NCBI RefSeq assembly: GCF_039536325.1
Contig: NZ_BAAAYO010000021.1
Location: 310,001-374,000 of the forward strand
Source: Paenibacillus_AB hodogayensis
Lineage (GTDB): Bacteria > Bacillota > Bacilli > Paenibacillales > NBRC-103111
Direction: 5' to 3'
DNA: 64,000 nt
Position 1 is the first letter of the stretch; each line of letters starts with the position of its first letter. A program made the position numbers and the translations under genes. The notes beneath the pieces are model-generated. The model did not search any database. It was not told the DNA's origin and saw only the letters and a list, made by a program, of their open reading frames with translations. Positions 44,082 through 52,254 of the stretch are shown piece after piece.

Positions 44082-45395
44082 ATGTTCAAAAAAACGACGG
44101 GAAGTTTGGTTGCGGTCACAATGTTAGGTTTGTCTTTGGCTGCTTGTGGAGGCACTGCCGAAGAAGGGGCGTCACCCGCCCCGAGTAACGAGGCGACCAC
44201 GCCTCCCAAGCAAGCAGAGCCGGTCAATCTGGTCATGCTGCAGGACGGCGCAACGATTACGGACGACGAGTTCAAAAACTTGATTGCCGCGCCGATTCAC
44301 GCCAAATATCCGAACATTACAGTCGAGATGCGCAGAAACACGGCGGGCGATAAAGGAATCCAGGACTTGATCGCAGGGGGAGATTTTCCGGATTTCATTT
44401 TTACGACCTACCCGAGAATTACGCTTCACCGGGATTTGGGAACAACCCACGATTTGACAGAGCTGGTCAAGACGCACAACATGGATCTCGGTAAATTCGA
44501 TCCGGCGGCAATGGAAACGTCGAGGGTGTACGGCGGCAAGGACAAGTTGTACGCGATTCCGTTCTCGCTCAATTTCTTTGCATTGTTTTACAACAAAGAT
44601 TTGTTCGATACGTTCGGCGTCACTTACCCGACGGATGGGATGACTTGGGACGATGTGTACGAAATAGCCCGGAAATTTTCGCGCGTAATGGACGGCGTCC
44701 AGTACAGAGGCGTGGTTCTTCCGGGGCTGCTGGACCTGAGCACGCAGCTCACGCTTCCCTACGTGAGCCAGACGACCGGAAAAGCGAACGTGGAAACGGA
44801 CGGCTGGAAAAGACTGTTCGCCATGGTCAAAAAGTTCAACGACATTCCCGGCAGCAAGGGCGGCACGGTCAACCATTTCCTCAAGGACCAAACGGTGGCG
44901 ATGTCTCCCGGCTACGACGTGCGGATCACCTCGCTGGAGGCGTTAAACAATACGCCGCAGCAGTTCAATTGGGACCTCGTCCAGTTTCCGAGCTACCCGG
45001 ATTTGCCAAATGTGGCGGGAGCCTCGTCAGGCCATTTCCTGATGCTTTCGGCTTTAAGCAAGCATAAGGAAGAAGCATTTCAGGCGATCGAGCTGCTGAC
45101 CGGCGCGGAAACGCAAAAACTAATTACGAACAACGGCAGGTTCACCTCGCTGAACGACCAGGCGCTGAAAGAGCTGTATGGCAACACCATCAAATCGCTG
45201 CAGGGGAAAAACACGAAAGGCGTATTCAAAAGCAAATTCGCTCCGCCGTATGCGCCTTCGAAATACGACTCGCTGGTTCAGCCTTATTTGAATACCGCGA
45301 TGACCAAAGTGATCAACGACGAGACCGATATCAACAGCGCGCTTCGCGAAGCGGGAGAAACGGCCAATCGGGATATCGCGGCCAAAAATCAATAG
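44082..45395 (+). CDS. Extracellular sugar-binding lipoprotein with activator-type promoter
   Basis: A 437-residue family-1 binding protein, lipobox 'LSLAAC' with Cys22. Body features: 'DFPDFIFTTYPRITLHRDLG', 'NFFALFYNKDLFDTFGV', 'YPTDGMTWDD'. The C-terminus 'TDINSALREAGETANRDIAA' is the signature shared with the other binding proteins here. It stands alone, behind the GH31-AraC gene on the same strand, with its own promoter whose upstream block is shared with the beta-helix gene at 48025. Both products are therefore probably made together: a surface polysaccharide-acting protein and a binding protein for its products. Confidence 0.94.
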   Translation: MFKKTTGSLVAVTMLGLSLAACGGTAEEGASPAPSNEATTPPKQAEPVNLVMLQDGATITDDEFKNLIAAPIHAKYPNITVEMRRNTAGDKGIQDLIAGGDFPDFIFTTYPRITLHRDLGTTHDLTELVKTHNMDLGKFDPAAMETSRVYGGKDKLYAIPFSLNFFALFYNKDLFDTFGVTYPTDGMTWDDVYEIARKFSRVMDGVQYRGVVLPGLLDLSTQLTLPYVSQTTGKANVETDGWKRLFAMVKKFNDIPGSKGGTVNHFLKDQTVAMSPGYDVRITSLEALNNTPQQFNWDLVQFPSYPDLPNVAGASSGHFLMLSALSKHKEEAFQAIELLTGAETQKLITNNGRFTSLNDQALKELYGNTIKSLQGKNTKGVFKSKFAPPYAPSKYDSLVQPYLNTAMTKVINDETDINSALREAGETANRDIAAKNQ

Positions 45396-45403
45396 CAAAA
45401 AAC

Positions 45404-45436
45404 CAAGACAGGCCCGCTGCCATTGGCGGGCCTGTT
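45404..45436 (+). terminator. Terminator after the binding-protein gene
   Basis: Around 45409-45434 CAGGCCCGC pairs with GCGGGCCTG across TGCCATTG, then TTTGGTTT. It lies between convergent genes. Confidence 0.75.
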
Positions 45437-45440
45437 TGGT

Positions 45441-46031
45441 TTACTCTTGAACCATGGGTTGCGCCGGTCCGACGACGGCCGCGCCCGATGAGGCAAACCG
45501 GTCGATGAGATCGAGCGGCAAATGGTCGGTCACCAGTTGGCCGTAGTGGGCGACTTGGATGACGCCCTGCGAATCGATCAAAAATTCGGCCGGGATGCGG
45601 TGGAAGTTGGCGCCATCCTCACGGGTCAAGGCAAATCCTTCGGACGCCGCTTCGGCCACAACCGTTTCCGTATGCGAATCGCGCATTGTCTCCTGCACTT
45701 TTTCCTCCGACACTTCGACGCCGTAAAGGTCGTAAAGGCGAGCATCGGGATCGGCAACCAATGAAAAGGGAGCCTCCTGCCGGCCGACATGCAGCGACAG
45801 GCTGGACTCCGGCGATTCGAACACCGCCACTACCTCCAGACCTTGGCTTCGCCACTCTTCGTAACGCCGAATAAAGTGCCGAATCCGCAGGTTGCACAAC
45901 GCGCAGGCGGAGTTGCGAAAAAACGCAAGCAGCACCTTTCGGCCGCGCATCTCAGACAAAAGTTGGGCCCCGTCGGAACGGGAGATGGCAAAGTCGGGAG
46001 CGAACGTTCCCGGGGACAGTTCGTTTTTCAT
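45441..46031 (-). CDS. Peroxiredoxin-like (AhpC/TSA, redoxin) protein
   Basis: A 196-residue thioredoxin-fold protein. The active-site region reads 'FFRNSACALCNLRIRHF', with a C-x-x-C in the place of the peroxidatic Cys segment, like the Prx-like2 or bacterioferritin-comigratory group with thiol-disulfide features. It should reduce peroxides or act as a thiol reductase. ATG 46031 has GGAGG eight bases upstream; the longer frame to 46049 does not. It follows the Crp/Fnr gene by 57 bases on the same strand, so a redox-sensing operon is plausible. Confidence 0.88.
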   Translation of the reverse strand: MKNELSPGTFAPDFAISRSDGAQLLSEMRGRKVLLAFFRNSACALCNLRIRHFIRRYEEWRSQGLEVVAVFESPESSLSLHVGRQEAPFSLVADPDARLYDLYGVEVSEEKVQETMRDSHTETVVAEAASEGFALTREDGANFHRIPAEFLIDSQGVIQVAHYGQLVTDHLPLDLIDRFASSGAAVVGPAQPMVQE

Positions 46032-46088
46032 AAATGAGCCTCCTGGCAAGGTTGAAGTCGTCCTCCGTTCGGAGGAACTGCTTTCATC

Positions 46089-46793
46089 TTACCAGGAAGC
46101 TTTTTCTTTCTCTGTGACCGGGTCACCAACAAAGTCGGTCAGCGCATCCCGCCGACGCACTGCGATCCAGCCGCGTCCCGTCTCGATCCAGCCATGCTTC
46201 TGCATGCGAGCCAGAATACGGCTGACGACCTCGCGGGCGGACCCTAGCTCGACCGCCAAATGCCGGTGCGTGATCCGGAGCACCGGCTGAGACTCCGACG
46301 TCTGCCGGAGAAGCGCCTCCGCTAGCCGCAGGTCGACTGGCATCGACGTTTTGCCGGAGAGCAGGCTGCCCATGCGGATCAGTCCGTCCAAAATATTGCC
46401 GAACACGGCGTTTCGCACTGGCGCATACAGCCCGATCCAGCGCAGAAAGGCGCTTTTTGTCACGAACAACGCCGTTGCTTCCGTTTCGGCCGTAATCGTG
46501 CCGGGATAATCCCGTTCGCTCAAGCCGCTCAGCACCATCATGGCGCATATGTCACCAGCTGCCAGCCGGTTGGATAACGCCTCGCGCCCTGCTTCGGTCG
46601 CCGTCGAGATTCGTACGGTGCCGTCCAGCAGGAATACCGCATATCGGGCAGCGTCCTCGTTGGAAAAGAGGGTCGTTCCAGCGGGGAAAGTACGAATGTG
46701 GGGCTGCGCCACCGCCCAGTCCTCCTCGGAAAGAACCCGGAAGCAGGGGAACGTGTCCGCCAGGCGATGCAGCATGGGTATCGTTTGCGTCAT
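46089..46793 (-). CDS. Crp/Fnr family regulator
   Basis: A 234-residue regulator with an N-terminal cyclic-nucleotide-binding-like beta-roll ('FPAGTTLFSNEDAARYAVFL', residues ~35-55; 'AAGDICAMMVLSGL') and a C-terminal winged helix ('ITHRHLAVELGSAREVVSRI'). There is no N-terminal four-cysteine cluster of classical Fnr, so it does not bind that iron-sulfur cluster; isolated Cys residues (Cys19, Cys85 region) might sense redox state. I use ATG 46793 (GGAG eight bases upstream) over GTG 46799. A 38-bp inverted repeat lies 58-95 bases upstream. It is co-oriented with the redoxin gene, a likely target. Confidence 0.92.
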   Translation of the reverse strand: MTQTIPMLHRLADTFPCFRVLSEEDWAVAQPHIRTFPAGTTLFSNEDAARYAVFLLDGTVRISTATEAGREALSNRLAAGDICAMMVLSGLSERDYPGTITAETEATALFVTKSAFLRWIGLYAPVRNAVFGNILDGLIRMGSLLSGKTSMPVDLRLAEALLRQTSESQPVLRITHRHLAVELGSAREVVSRILARMQKHGWIETGRGWIAVRRRDALTDFVGDPVTEKEKASW

Positions 46794-46850
46794 GGTCACA
46801 ACTCCAGTCGAGGCTATTCCGATTCAAATGCCGTCTCCATCTACTATATC

Positions 46851-46888
46851 TTGCCATCCATTCGGAATCCATTCCGAATGGATGGCAA
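46851..46888. promoter_or_regulatory. 38-bp inverted repeat with 18-bp perfect arms
   Basis: TTGCCATCCATTCGGAAT (46851-46868), CC, then its exact reverse complement (46871-46888). It lies between the AraC gene end and the Crp/Fnr gene start, both on the minus strand. No T run follows on the minus strand, so it is either an operator or an RNA hairpin of the Crp/Fnr leader. Confidence 0.7.
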
Positions 46889-46934
46889 ACGGGTACCGTT
46901 TGGATACTTGTTTCGTTCATTCAGGTGTACGGTT

Positions 46935-47837
46935 TCAAACCATGAGGGACCCGGTATGCTTGGGCCGGAAGCGGCTCGGCGGCATCCCGGTCCAACGGTG
47001 AAATTGCCGCGAGAAATGCTGGACCGAGCTGAACCCGAGCCGTCTGGCGATTTCTTCGACCGTCACATCCGTTTGCACGAGCAGCTCTTTGGCCTGCTTG
47101 AGCTTCAGCTCGCTTACGTATTGGCGGGGAGAAATGCCGTACACCTGGGTGAAAATTTTCGTGCACCGGTTGCGGCTCATATGGAGCTCCCTGGAAATAT
47201 CGCTGATGCTTATATCGGAATAAACGGTTGCGGACAGCTTCTGCTCGATTTTATGGGCAATATTCGTTTGGAACAAAGAAGGGGAACGGACATCCGTTTC
47301 CTGCCCGCAGGCGGCCTGCTGCTCGTCCAGGCGCAATTGGGCGATTTCCCGGATCAGCAAAAGGCTGTGTGCCTGAAGCGCCAGTTTGCCGGTAAGCTGG
47401 CGGATTTTATGATTCGTGTCGGCCGCGGTCGCCGCCTGCGCCTGATTGTCGCGAACGGTTTGTTCCATTTCGCGAAAGCGTTCCGCCAGGCGGGAGCCGT
47501 CCGCTTTTTCTTTGGCAATGTGATGGTAGGGGGTGGAATTGAGCATTTTGCGGAAATCCGGATCGTCGATGTCGAAATGCATGTTGAAAAAAGAATAGTT
47601 TGTCTCGAAATCGTTTTCAAAACGATGCCGCACTCCCGCCTTCAGGAACAGCCAGTCGCCGGGGCCGAACGCCAGCTTCCGGTTGCCGACCCATACGTGG
47701 ACGCGCCCGTCCCGACAGTACAACAGCTCGCACATAGGATGATGGTGCTCCCGGTACGTCCATCCCGGCGGTTTGACGCCGAACTGAAAGCCCAACATCT
47801 GGAATGTGTAGACCATCCTTTCCCAAAACATTTCCAT
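46935..47837 (-). CDS. AraC family regulator divergent from the beta-helix gene
   Basis: A 300-residue cupin-AraC protein. Residues ~25-100 are the cupin ('REHHHPMCELLYCRDGRVHV', 'GDWLFLKAGVRHRFENDF'), then a helical linker, then two helix-turn-helix units ('ISDISRELHMSRNRCTKIFT', 'VEEIARRLGFSSVQHFSRQF') ending 'GMPPSRFR'. GGAGGTGA precedes the ATG. It is divergent from the Tat beta-helix gene, whose promoter has the block shared with the promoter at 43.9 kb. It is the leading candidate to bind that block. Confidence 0.93.
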   Translation of the reverse strand: MEMFWERMVYTFQMLGFQFGVKPPGWTYREHHHPMCELLYCRDGRVHVWVGNRKLAFGPGDWLFLKAGVRHRFENDFETNYSFFNMHFDIDDPDFRKMLNSTPYHHIAKEKADGSRLAERFREMEQTVRDNQAQAATAADTNHKIRQLTGKLALQAHSLLLIREIAQLRLDEQQAACGQETDVRSPSLFQTNIAHKIEQKLSATVYSDISISDISRELHMSRNRCTKIFTQVYGISPRQYVSELKLKQAKELLVQTDVTVEEIARRLGFSSVQHFSRQFHRWTGMPPSRFRPKHTGSLMV

Positions 47838-47927
47838 AACCGATCACCTCCGCCTAAAGTCCGAAACATTCCGCACCATTATATCACGCTATCTCCGATG
47901 TGGTAGCTCCGATGTGGGGCTCAAATG

Positions 47928-47982
47928 GTTAACTTCTCGCTTTGTTTGTCCCCTTATATTCACGGCTCCGGAGAGCTATCAT
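47928..47982 (+). promoter_or_regulatory. Activator-type promoter, copy B of the shared upstream block
   Basis: GGTTAACTTCTCGCTTTGTT plus TGTCCC (about 47927-47952) ends one base before the -35 TTATAT (47954-47959); 17 bases; -10 TATCAT (47977-47982). CTATCATCG and a following AAGCGATTAC also match copy A. The weak -35 fits activator dependence. Confidence 0.7.
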
Positions 47983-48024
47983 CGAATTTGTAAGCGATTA
48001 CGAACCTTTGGAGGAGGGAATGGT

Positions 48025-49887
48025 ATGAACGATTTAACGATAAGCAGAAGAAAACTGTTGGCTTCGATCGGGGCGACAGGAGCAGCGGCGCTGCTTTATG
48101 GAGCATCCGCGGGAGTGGCCTACGGCGGTGGCGGATCGTCGGTTGGGGGAGCGGTCTACGGCGAGGGCGGCGACGGTTTGCTGCCGGATTCGGGCGCTTG
48201 CTGCATCGTCACCACGATAGCGCAGTTGAGGGCGAACACGTCGCCGGTGCTCGGGGCTTCCTACTTCGTGACGGACTTCGGACAGGAAGGGCATTTCTAT
48301 TACGACAGCGCCGACACGACGACCGCCGACGATACGGGCCTCACGCTTGTCTCCACCTCGGGAGCGAGATTCAAACGGGTGCACGACGCCGGCACGGTCA
48401 ACGTAAAATGGTTCGGGGCGAAGGGGGACGGTGTGACCGACGATACGCAGGCGATCAACAACGCGATCGGCGGCGGGAGCGTCACTGCCTACATTCCGCA
48501 AGGCGTCTACCTGATCAATGCGGACGCATCGGGCATCGGGGATTTTTCCGCCGGCATCGAGGCGAAGGATCATACGACGATCGTGATAAGCCCGCAAGCG
48601 GTGTTGAAAGCAAAACCGACGTCCGCCGGTCGATATACGATCATCAACATTTTCGGCAAGCAAAATGTAACCGTCGAGGGCGGCGGGAAAATGATCGGCG
48701 AGCGGGACGAGCATACAGGGACGACCGGCGAGCAAGGGTACGCCATTGGCATCGGCGGCTCCACGCACGTGCGGATTCGCAACCTGTACCTGGCCAATTG
48801 CTGGGGCGACGGGGCGGTCGTCGGGCAGGACAAGGTAAAAACAGGCAGCAAGGATGTCGCTTTCTTCAACGTACGCTGCGACAACAACCGCAGGCAGGGA
48901 GTCAGCGTGACGTACGGAGAGGACGTGCTCTTCGACGGCTGCACGTTCGAGAATACGAGCGGCACGCTGCCCCAATGCGGGATGGATATCGAGCCCGACA
49001 CAGGAGGGAACTGCCGAAGAGTGACGATCGTGAACTGCCTGTTCCAAAACAACGCCAATTACGGTTTGAGCTTGAACGGGAGAGTCGGTACGGTCGAAAA
49101 CATCGTCGTCGATTCGAACCGGTTTGTCGGCACGGGCGCATTTAACTCGGTTTGGAACGTTAATAACGTTACCTTCAAGAACAATGTCGTCGACGTGCTG
49201 TATACGTATCAGGGGGCCGTTTACATGTCGATTATTAAAAATCATTTGGTGGAGGGGAATTTGATACGCAACCCGAACGGAGTTGCCATGGACGTGAAAA
49301 CGTCCTCGGGCGTGCAGGTGGTCAACAACCTGTTCACGAATGTGAAATCGACCAGTGTGCGCATGGCGGCGGTTACCCATTGTCAGGTCTTTGGCAATTG
49401 CATCGATGAAAGCGGTATTACCGGCGGGACGGATATATCGCTCGCGACGGCGTCGAACTTCAACAGCATCCAGGGCAACATGGTCCGCAATCGGCTGAAA
49501 AATGCGGGCACCGCCACGGCGGGCGGCGTCAATTCGATCACTCTGGCGACGACGGCGTCCGCGGTATCGAGCGAATATAACGGGATGCTGCTCTTTGTCG
49601 TGGCGGGAACGGGGATCGGACAGAAGCGAAATGTTGCCTCGTATAACGGCACCACGAAAGTTGCAGTTATGACCACGGCCTGGACGACCGTTCCGGACGC
49701 GACCTCGAAGTATGAAATCCGCTACGGGTCGGACCATGCGATCAAAGTAAATGCAGCCGAAGACAGCTACAATCGGATTCACGGAAACCAGTTGATCTTT
49801 GGGACGAGGTTGCAAAGCTCGACCGGCATTGTCGATTCGGGGACCGGCACGGTCGTAACCGACAATACGTATTTCGATCCCGTTTAA
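48025..49887 (+). CDS. Tat-exported pectate-lyase-3-like beta-helix protein
   Basis: A 620-residue secreted protein. ATG 48025 has GGAGGAGGG upstream; the longer frame from 47914 would start inside the promoter. The twin-arginine signal is 'ISRRKLLASIGATGAAALLY' (residues ~6-25). 'VKWFGAKGDGVTDDTQAINN' near residue 130 is the entry motif of pectate-lyase-3/GH28-related beta-helices. Many N/V-rich coils follow ('NNVTFKNNVVDVLYTYQGAV'). It probably acts on a cell-wall or plant polysaccharide. A catalytic triad cannot be assigned. It is controlled by a promoter shared with a binding-protein gene and flanked by a divergent AraC gene. The 593-codon open frame on the other strand is a shadow. Confidence 0.88.
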   Translation: MNDLTISRRKLLASIGATGAAALLYGASAGVAYGGGGSSVGGAVYGEGGDGLLPDSGACCIVTTIAQLRANTSPVLGASYFVTDFGQEGHFYYDSADTTTADDTGLTLVSTSGARFKRVHDAGTVNVKWFGAKGDGVTDDTQAINNAIGGGSVTAYIPQGVYLINADASGIGDFSAGIEAKDHTTIVISPQAVLKAKPTSAGRYTIINIFGKQNVTVEGGGKMIGERDEHTGTTGEQGYAIGIGGSTHVRIRNLYLANCWGDGAVVGQDKVKTGSKDVAFFNVRCDNNRRQGVSVTYGEDVLFDGCTFENTSGTLPQCGMDIEPDTGGNCRRVTIVNCLFQNNANYGLSLNGRVGTVENIVVDSNRFVGTGAFNSVWNVNNVTFKNNVVDVLYTYQGAVYMSIIKNHLVEGNLIRNPNGVAMDVKTSSGVQVVNNLFTNVKSTSVRMAAVTHCQVFGNCIDESGITGGTDISLATASNFNSIQGNMVRNRLKNAGTATAGGVNSITLATTASAVSSEYNGMLLFVVAGTGIGQKRNVASYNGTTKVAVMTTAWTTVPDATSKYEIRYGSDHAIKVNAAEDSYNRIHGNQLIFGTRLQSSTGIVDSGTGTVVTDNTYFDPV

Positions 49888-50075
49888 GATTCGCGCGGGG
49901 AAGCGGCACTTCCCTTGCAGCAGCCTCGTCGGCGAATGTCGATCCAGCCGATCTGCACCGATATCGAGGTTCGCAGCGAACTGAGCCGTGAACCCGTTCC
50001 GCTTCGGTTTCGTCTAATTGGGTAATAATCGGAAAGAGTCCCAAACAAATTCGGAACCGGAGAGGATGGAGAAAA

Positions 50076-51209
50076 ATGAATCGAGAACAAACAAACACCA
50101 CGCAGCCGAAGCAAACGGCCCGTCATGTTCGAAGCTGGCTGCTGGCTCTCTTCGCGGGAGCGCTGATCGCAGTCGGTCCTGCCGTTGCCGGATTTTCTTC
50201 CGCCCCGGCTTATGCGGAAACGGCCAGCCCGCTTGTGGTCGTTTCGCAGCCGTTCGTGATCGACGGAACGCCGAAGGCGCTGCCGGCCGCAAACGTTAAC
50301 GGCAATACGTATATCGGTTTGCGAGAGTTGAATGAGCAGCTCGGGTTGAAGACGGAATGGAATCCGGACACGCGGATCGGGACGGCAAGCGGGCGGGGAC
50401 GCACGATGACACTGGGAGCGGACTTCGGCACTTATACGCTGAACGGGCAAGACATCTACGGCTTGCCGGCGATTTTGCAGGACGGCACCGTGTATATGCC
50501 GCTGCGGTTTTTGCTGGAGCAGATGGGCTACGGCATTTCGTACGACCCGGTCACGCGTGTGATCGGCATCGAAACGATCGAGGAGAACGCACTAACGATC
50601 CAGACGTCGACGATAGCCGACTCGCAGGACAAGCAGACGCTGCTGGTTCAGTACCCGCAATTGGCGGGCTTCGCCAATGCCGAGGTGCAGCAGAGCATCA
50701 ACGCTTACCTGAAGGAAGAAGCCGAAACGTACGCCGACTGGGGACGCGAGGAGCTGGCCAAGGCGGCGGCTGCCAATGTGGAGTTGGAAGCTAGCGACGA
50801 GAGCATCAAACTTCCGCCGGTAAACTACGAGGCCTATTACCGGATCACGTATAACGAGAAAAACCGGTTGAGCCTATACGTCGATTATTATTTGTATACC
50901 GGCGGTGCGCACGGCTCGACGCAGCGGCATCCATACACGTTCGATCTTGCGACGGGCAAGCAGTTGTCCTTGAAGGAGGTCGCCGAAAACAATCCCGATT
51001 ACGTGTCGATCGTCAACGAGACCATCCGTACGCACATCGAAGAAACGGATTTGCCGATGCTCGCGACATTCGAGACGATCGAGCCGGAACGACCGTTTTT
51101 CCTCAAAAACGATTCGGTTGTCGTCTATTTCGAGCAGTATGAATACACCCCGTACGCTTCGGGGATGCCTGAATTTGAAACTCCGTTCGAGGCTTTCCGG
51201 CAATCATGA
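50076..51209 (+). CDS. Secreted protein: copper-amine-oxidase-N domain plus DUF4163/DUF3298-like domain
   Basis: A 377-residue exported protein. The signal peptide runs to about residue 48 ('AYAETA'). Residues ~55-165 form the copper amine oxidase N-terminal-like domain common in Paenibacillus wall proteins ('TYIGLRELNEQLGLKTEWNP', 'TVYMPLRFLLEQMGYGISYD'). The remaining ~200 residues match the DUF4163/DUF3298 (RsiV/PdaC-like) pair ('YYLYTGGAHGSTQRHPYTFD', a classic DUF3298 motif). The function of these parts is not settled; PdaC-type proteins interact with peptidoglycan. It stands alone, closed by a terminator. Confidence 0.9.
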   Translation: MNREQTNTTQPKQTARHVRSWLLALFAGALIAVGPAVAGFSSAPAYAETASPLVVVSQPFVIDGTPKALPAANVNGNTYIGLRELNEQLGLKTEWNPDTRIGTASGRGRTMTLGADFGTYTLNGQDIYGLPAILQDGTVYMPLRFLLEQMGYGISYDPVTRVIGIETIEENALTIQTSTIADSQDKQTLLVQYPQLAGFANAEVQQSINAYLKEEAETYADWGREELAKAAAANVELEASDESIKLPPVNYEAYYRITYNEKNRLSLYVDYYLYTGGAHGSTQRHPYTFDLATGKQLSLKEVAENNPDYVSIVNETIRTHIEETDLPMLATFETIEPERPFFLKNDSVVVYFEQYEYTPYASGMPEFETPFEAFRQS

Positions 51210-51227
51210 AGAAGTCAAACCAAAGGA

Positions 51228-51262
51228 CAGCCCTCGGCTAATGGCCGGGGGCTGAATTTGTT
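51228..51262 (+). terminator. Terminator after the amine-oxidase-N protein gene
   Basis: CAGCCCTCGGC (51228-51238) pairs with GCCGGGGGCTG (51244-51254), one mismatch, then AATTTGTTT. Confidence 0.8.
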
Positions 51263-51289
51263 TCGGCCATGGACGGGCCATGACGCGGC

Positions 51290-51540
51290 GGCACGGAAAG
51301 CGATCCTGCGCGGACGGCATACTCGATACCGGCATGGCAGCCGCCGCATGTGAAACGGCCCTGCAGGCTCCCGGTTGGCATGGGCCGGCCGTCTGGCTTC
51401 ACGGCTCCCTTCATCCGGGCAATCGAGAACCGGCTAGCGACCTGATGACCGCGTGAAGGCTGCTATCGCAGAAAGCCGCGAATTATCCCGCGCGCCGCGC
51501 TGCCGGCCGCCGCTCGGGAGCGGGGCCGCTGTTGGGCGAA
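51290..51540 (+). pseudogene. Decayed aminoglycoside-phosphotransferase-like gene
   Basis: Reading from about 51304 in the frame of 51307, the sequence gives 'TALQAPGWHGPAVWLHGSLH' and then 'PGNREPASDLMTA' before a stop. The pattern W-L-H-G-D-L-H-P-x-N is the catalytic loop of APH-family kinases; here the Asp is Ser, and the stretch from 'HPGN' to 'DPASDL' is shortened. After the stop the following bases still resemble 'RLLSPEARELFRAAL' if small indels are allowed. The 5' two thirds of the gene are missing. A remnant, not a working resistance gene. Confidence 0.65.
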
Positions 51541-52254
51541 ATTAGGCGAAATAAGTTTACATAATAATTGTTATGTAAATAATAAATACTTTGCTAAAGC
51601 ACCCAGATGTACCTCCGTACCCGTAACCCCTTGGGCAATACCGTTTGCGGTACTCGCCGAGGAGGTGTCCTTCAGTTCACGAAACATGCACAGGAACGAA
51701 ATTCAAGCGCTACTCAGGATATCCTTGATAACAGTGAAGTTTTACAAAGATTTATATCATAAATAATTAATGCCATTAACTTATTCCATAACCGGTAGCG
51801 ACAGAGTTGATTTCCCCATTACACCAACCGCTTCATGTGCGGAGCGTGCCGCATAGAGGGGTTATCTTTTTACGGCTCAATGAAAAGCGGGCAGCATAAT
51901 CACAGTGCGCTTCGAAGTCGTCGATCGACAGCTCCGCTGGTGGCAGATCGCGACATAGGTCGGGGTGTCGCCGCTCGCGTCGACGATGCACGGCCCCTCC
52001 ACGCAGCAGTCGCTGGGAAACGGCTATATGGAGTTCTGCAGTTTCCCGAACCGGAGGAGAGGGATGATTATGCTTGCAAAATCCGGCCTAGAGGGGCATG
52101 ATGAAAGGAATAGTGCTGCAGAGCGCCGGTGAAGCGGGATGGTGGAAGGGGCGGCGATCAACCCGATAGCGGGCGACGGGGATTGGACGGTTCTGTTCGC
52201 AGGCGCAAAACAATTCAAACCGGACAGTGTCCGGAGCAGGGAGGCTTGGAGCGG
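51541..52254. other. Long non-coding or decayed stretch
   Basis: It starts with a perfect inverted repeat TTTACATAA/TTATGTAAA (51556-51579), operator-like for a MarR-type protein. At 51611-51666 a nested structure is possible: ACCTCC/GGAGGT outside, GGC/GCC, and TACCG-TTTG-CGGTA inside. The minus strand here has a 38-codon frame (51571-51687) without a ribosome site. From 51840 to 52250 short open frames ('GNGYMEFCSF', 'INPIAGDGDWTVLF') look like scraps of genes I cannot identify. A palindrome CCGGACA-G-TGTCCGG lies at 52220-52234. Confidence 0.45.

Noticed and set aside
48034..49815. 593-codon open frame on the minus strand opposite the beta-helix gene
   Set aside because: The translation is Arg/His/Asp-rich and without recognisable domains, typical of the antisense frame of a GC-rich gene; the plus-strand protein has a Tat signal and a known fold.
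51571..51687. 38-codon minus-strand frame with a protein-like translation
   Set aside because: No ribosome binding site, and it overlaps an operator-like palindrome; too short to support without homologues.
51601..51860. Group II intron end or IS remnant
   Set aside because: I looked for a domain V-like hairpin, terminal repeats and reverse transcriptase or transposase scraps and found none that is convincing.
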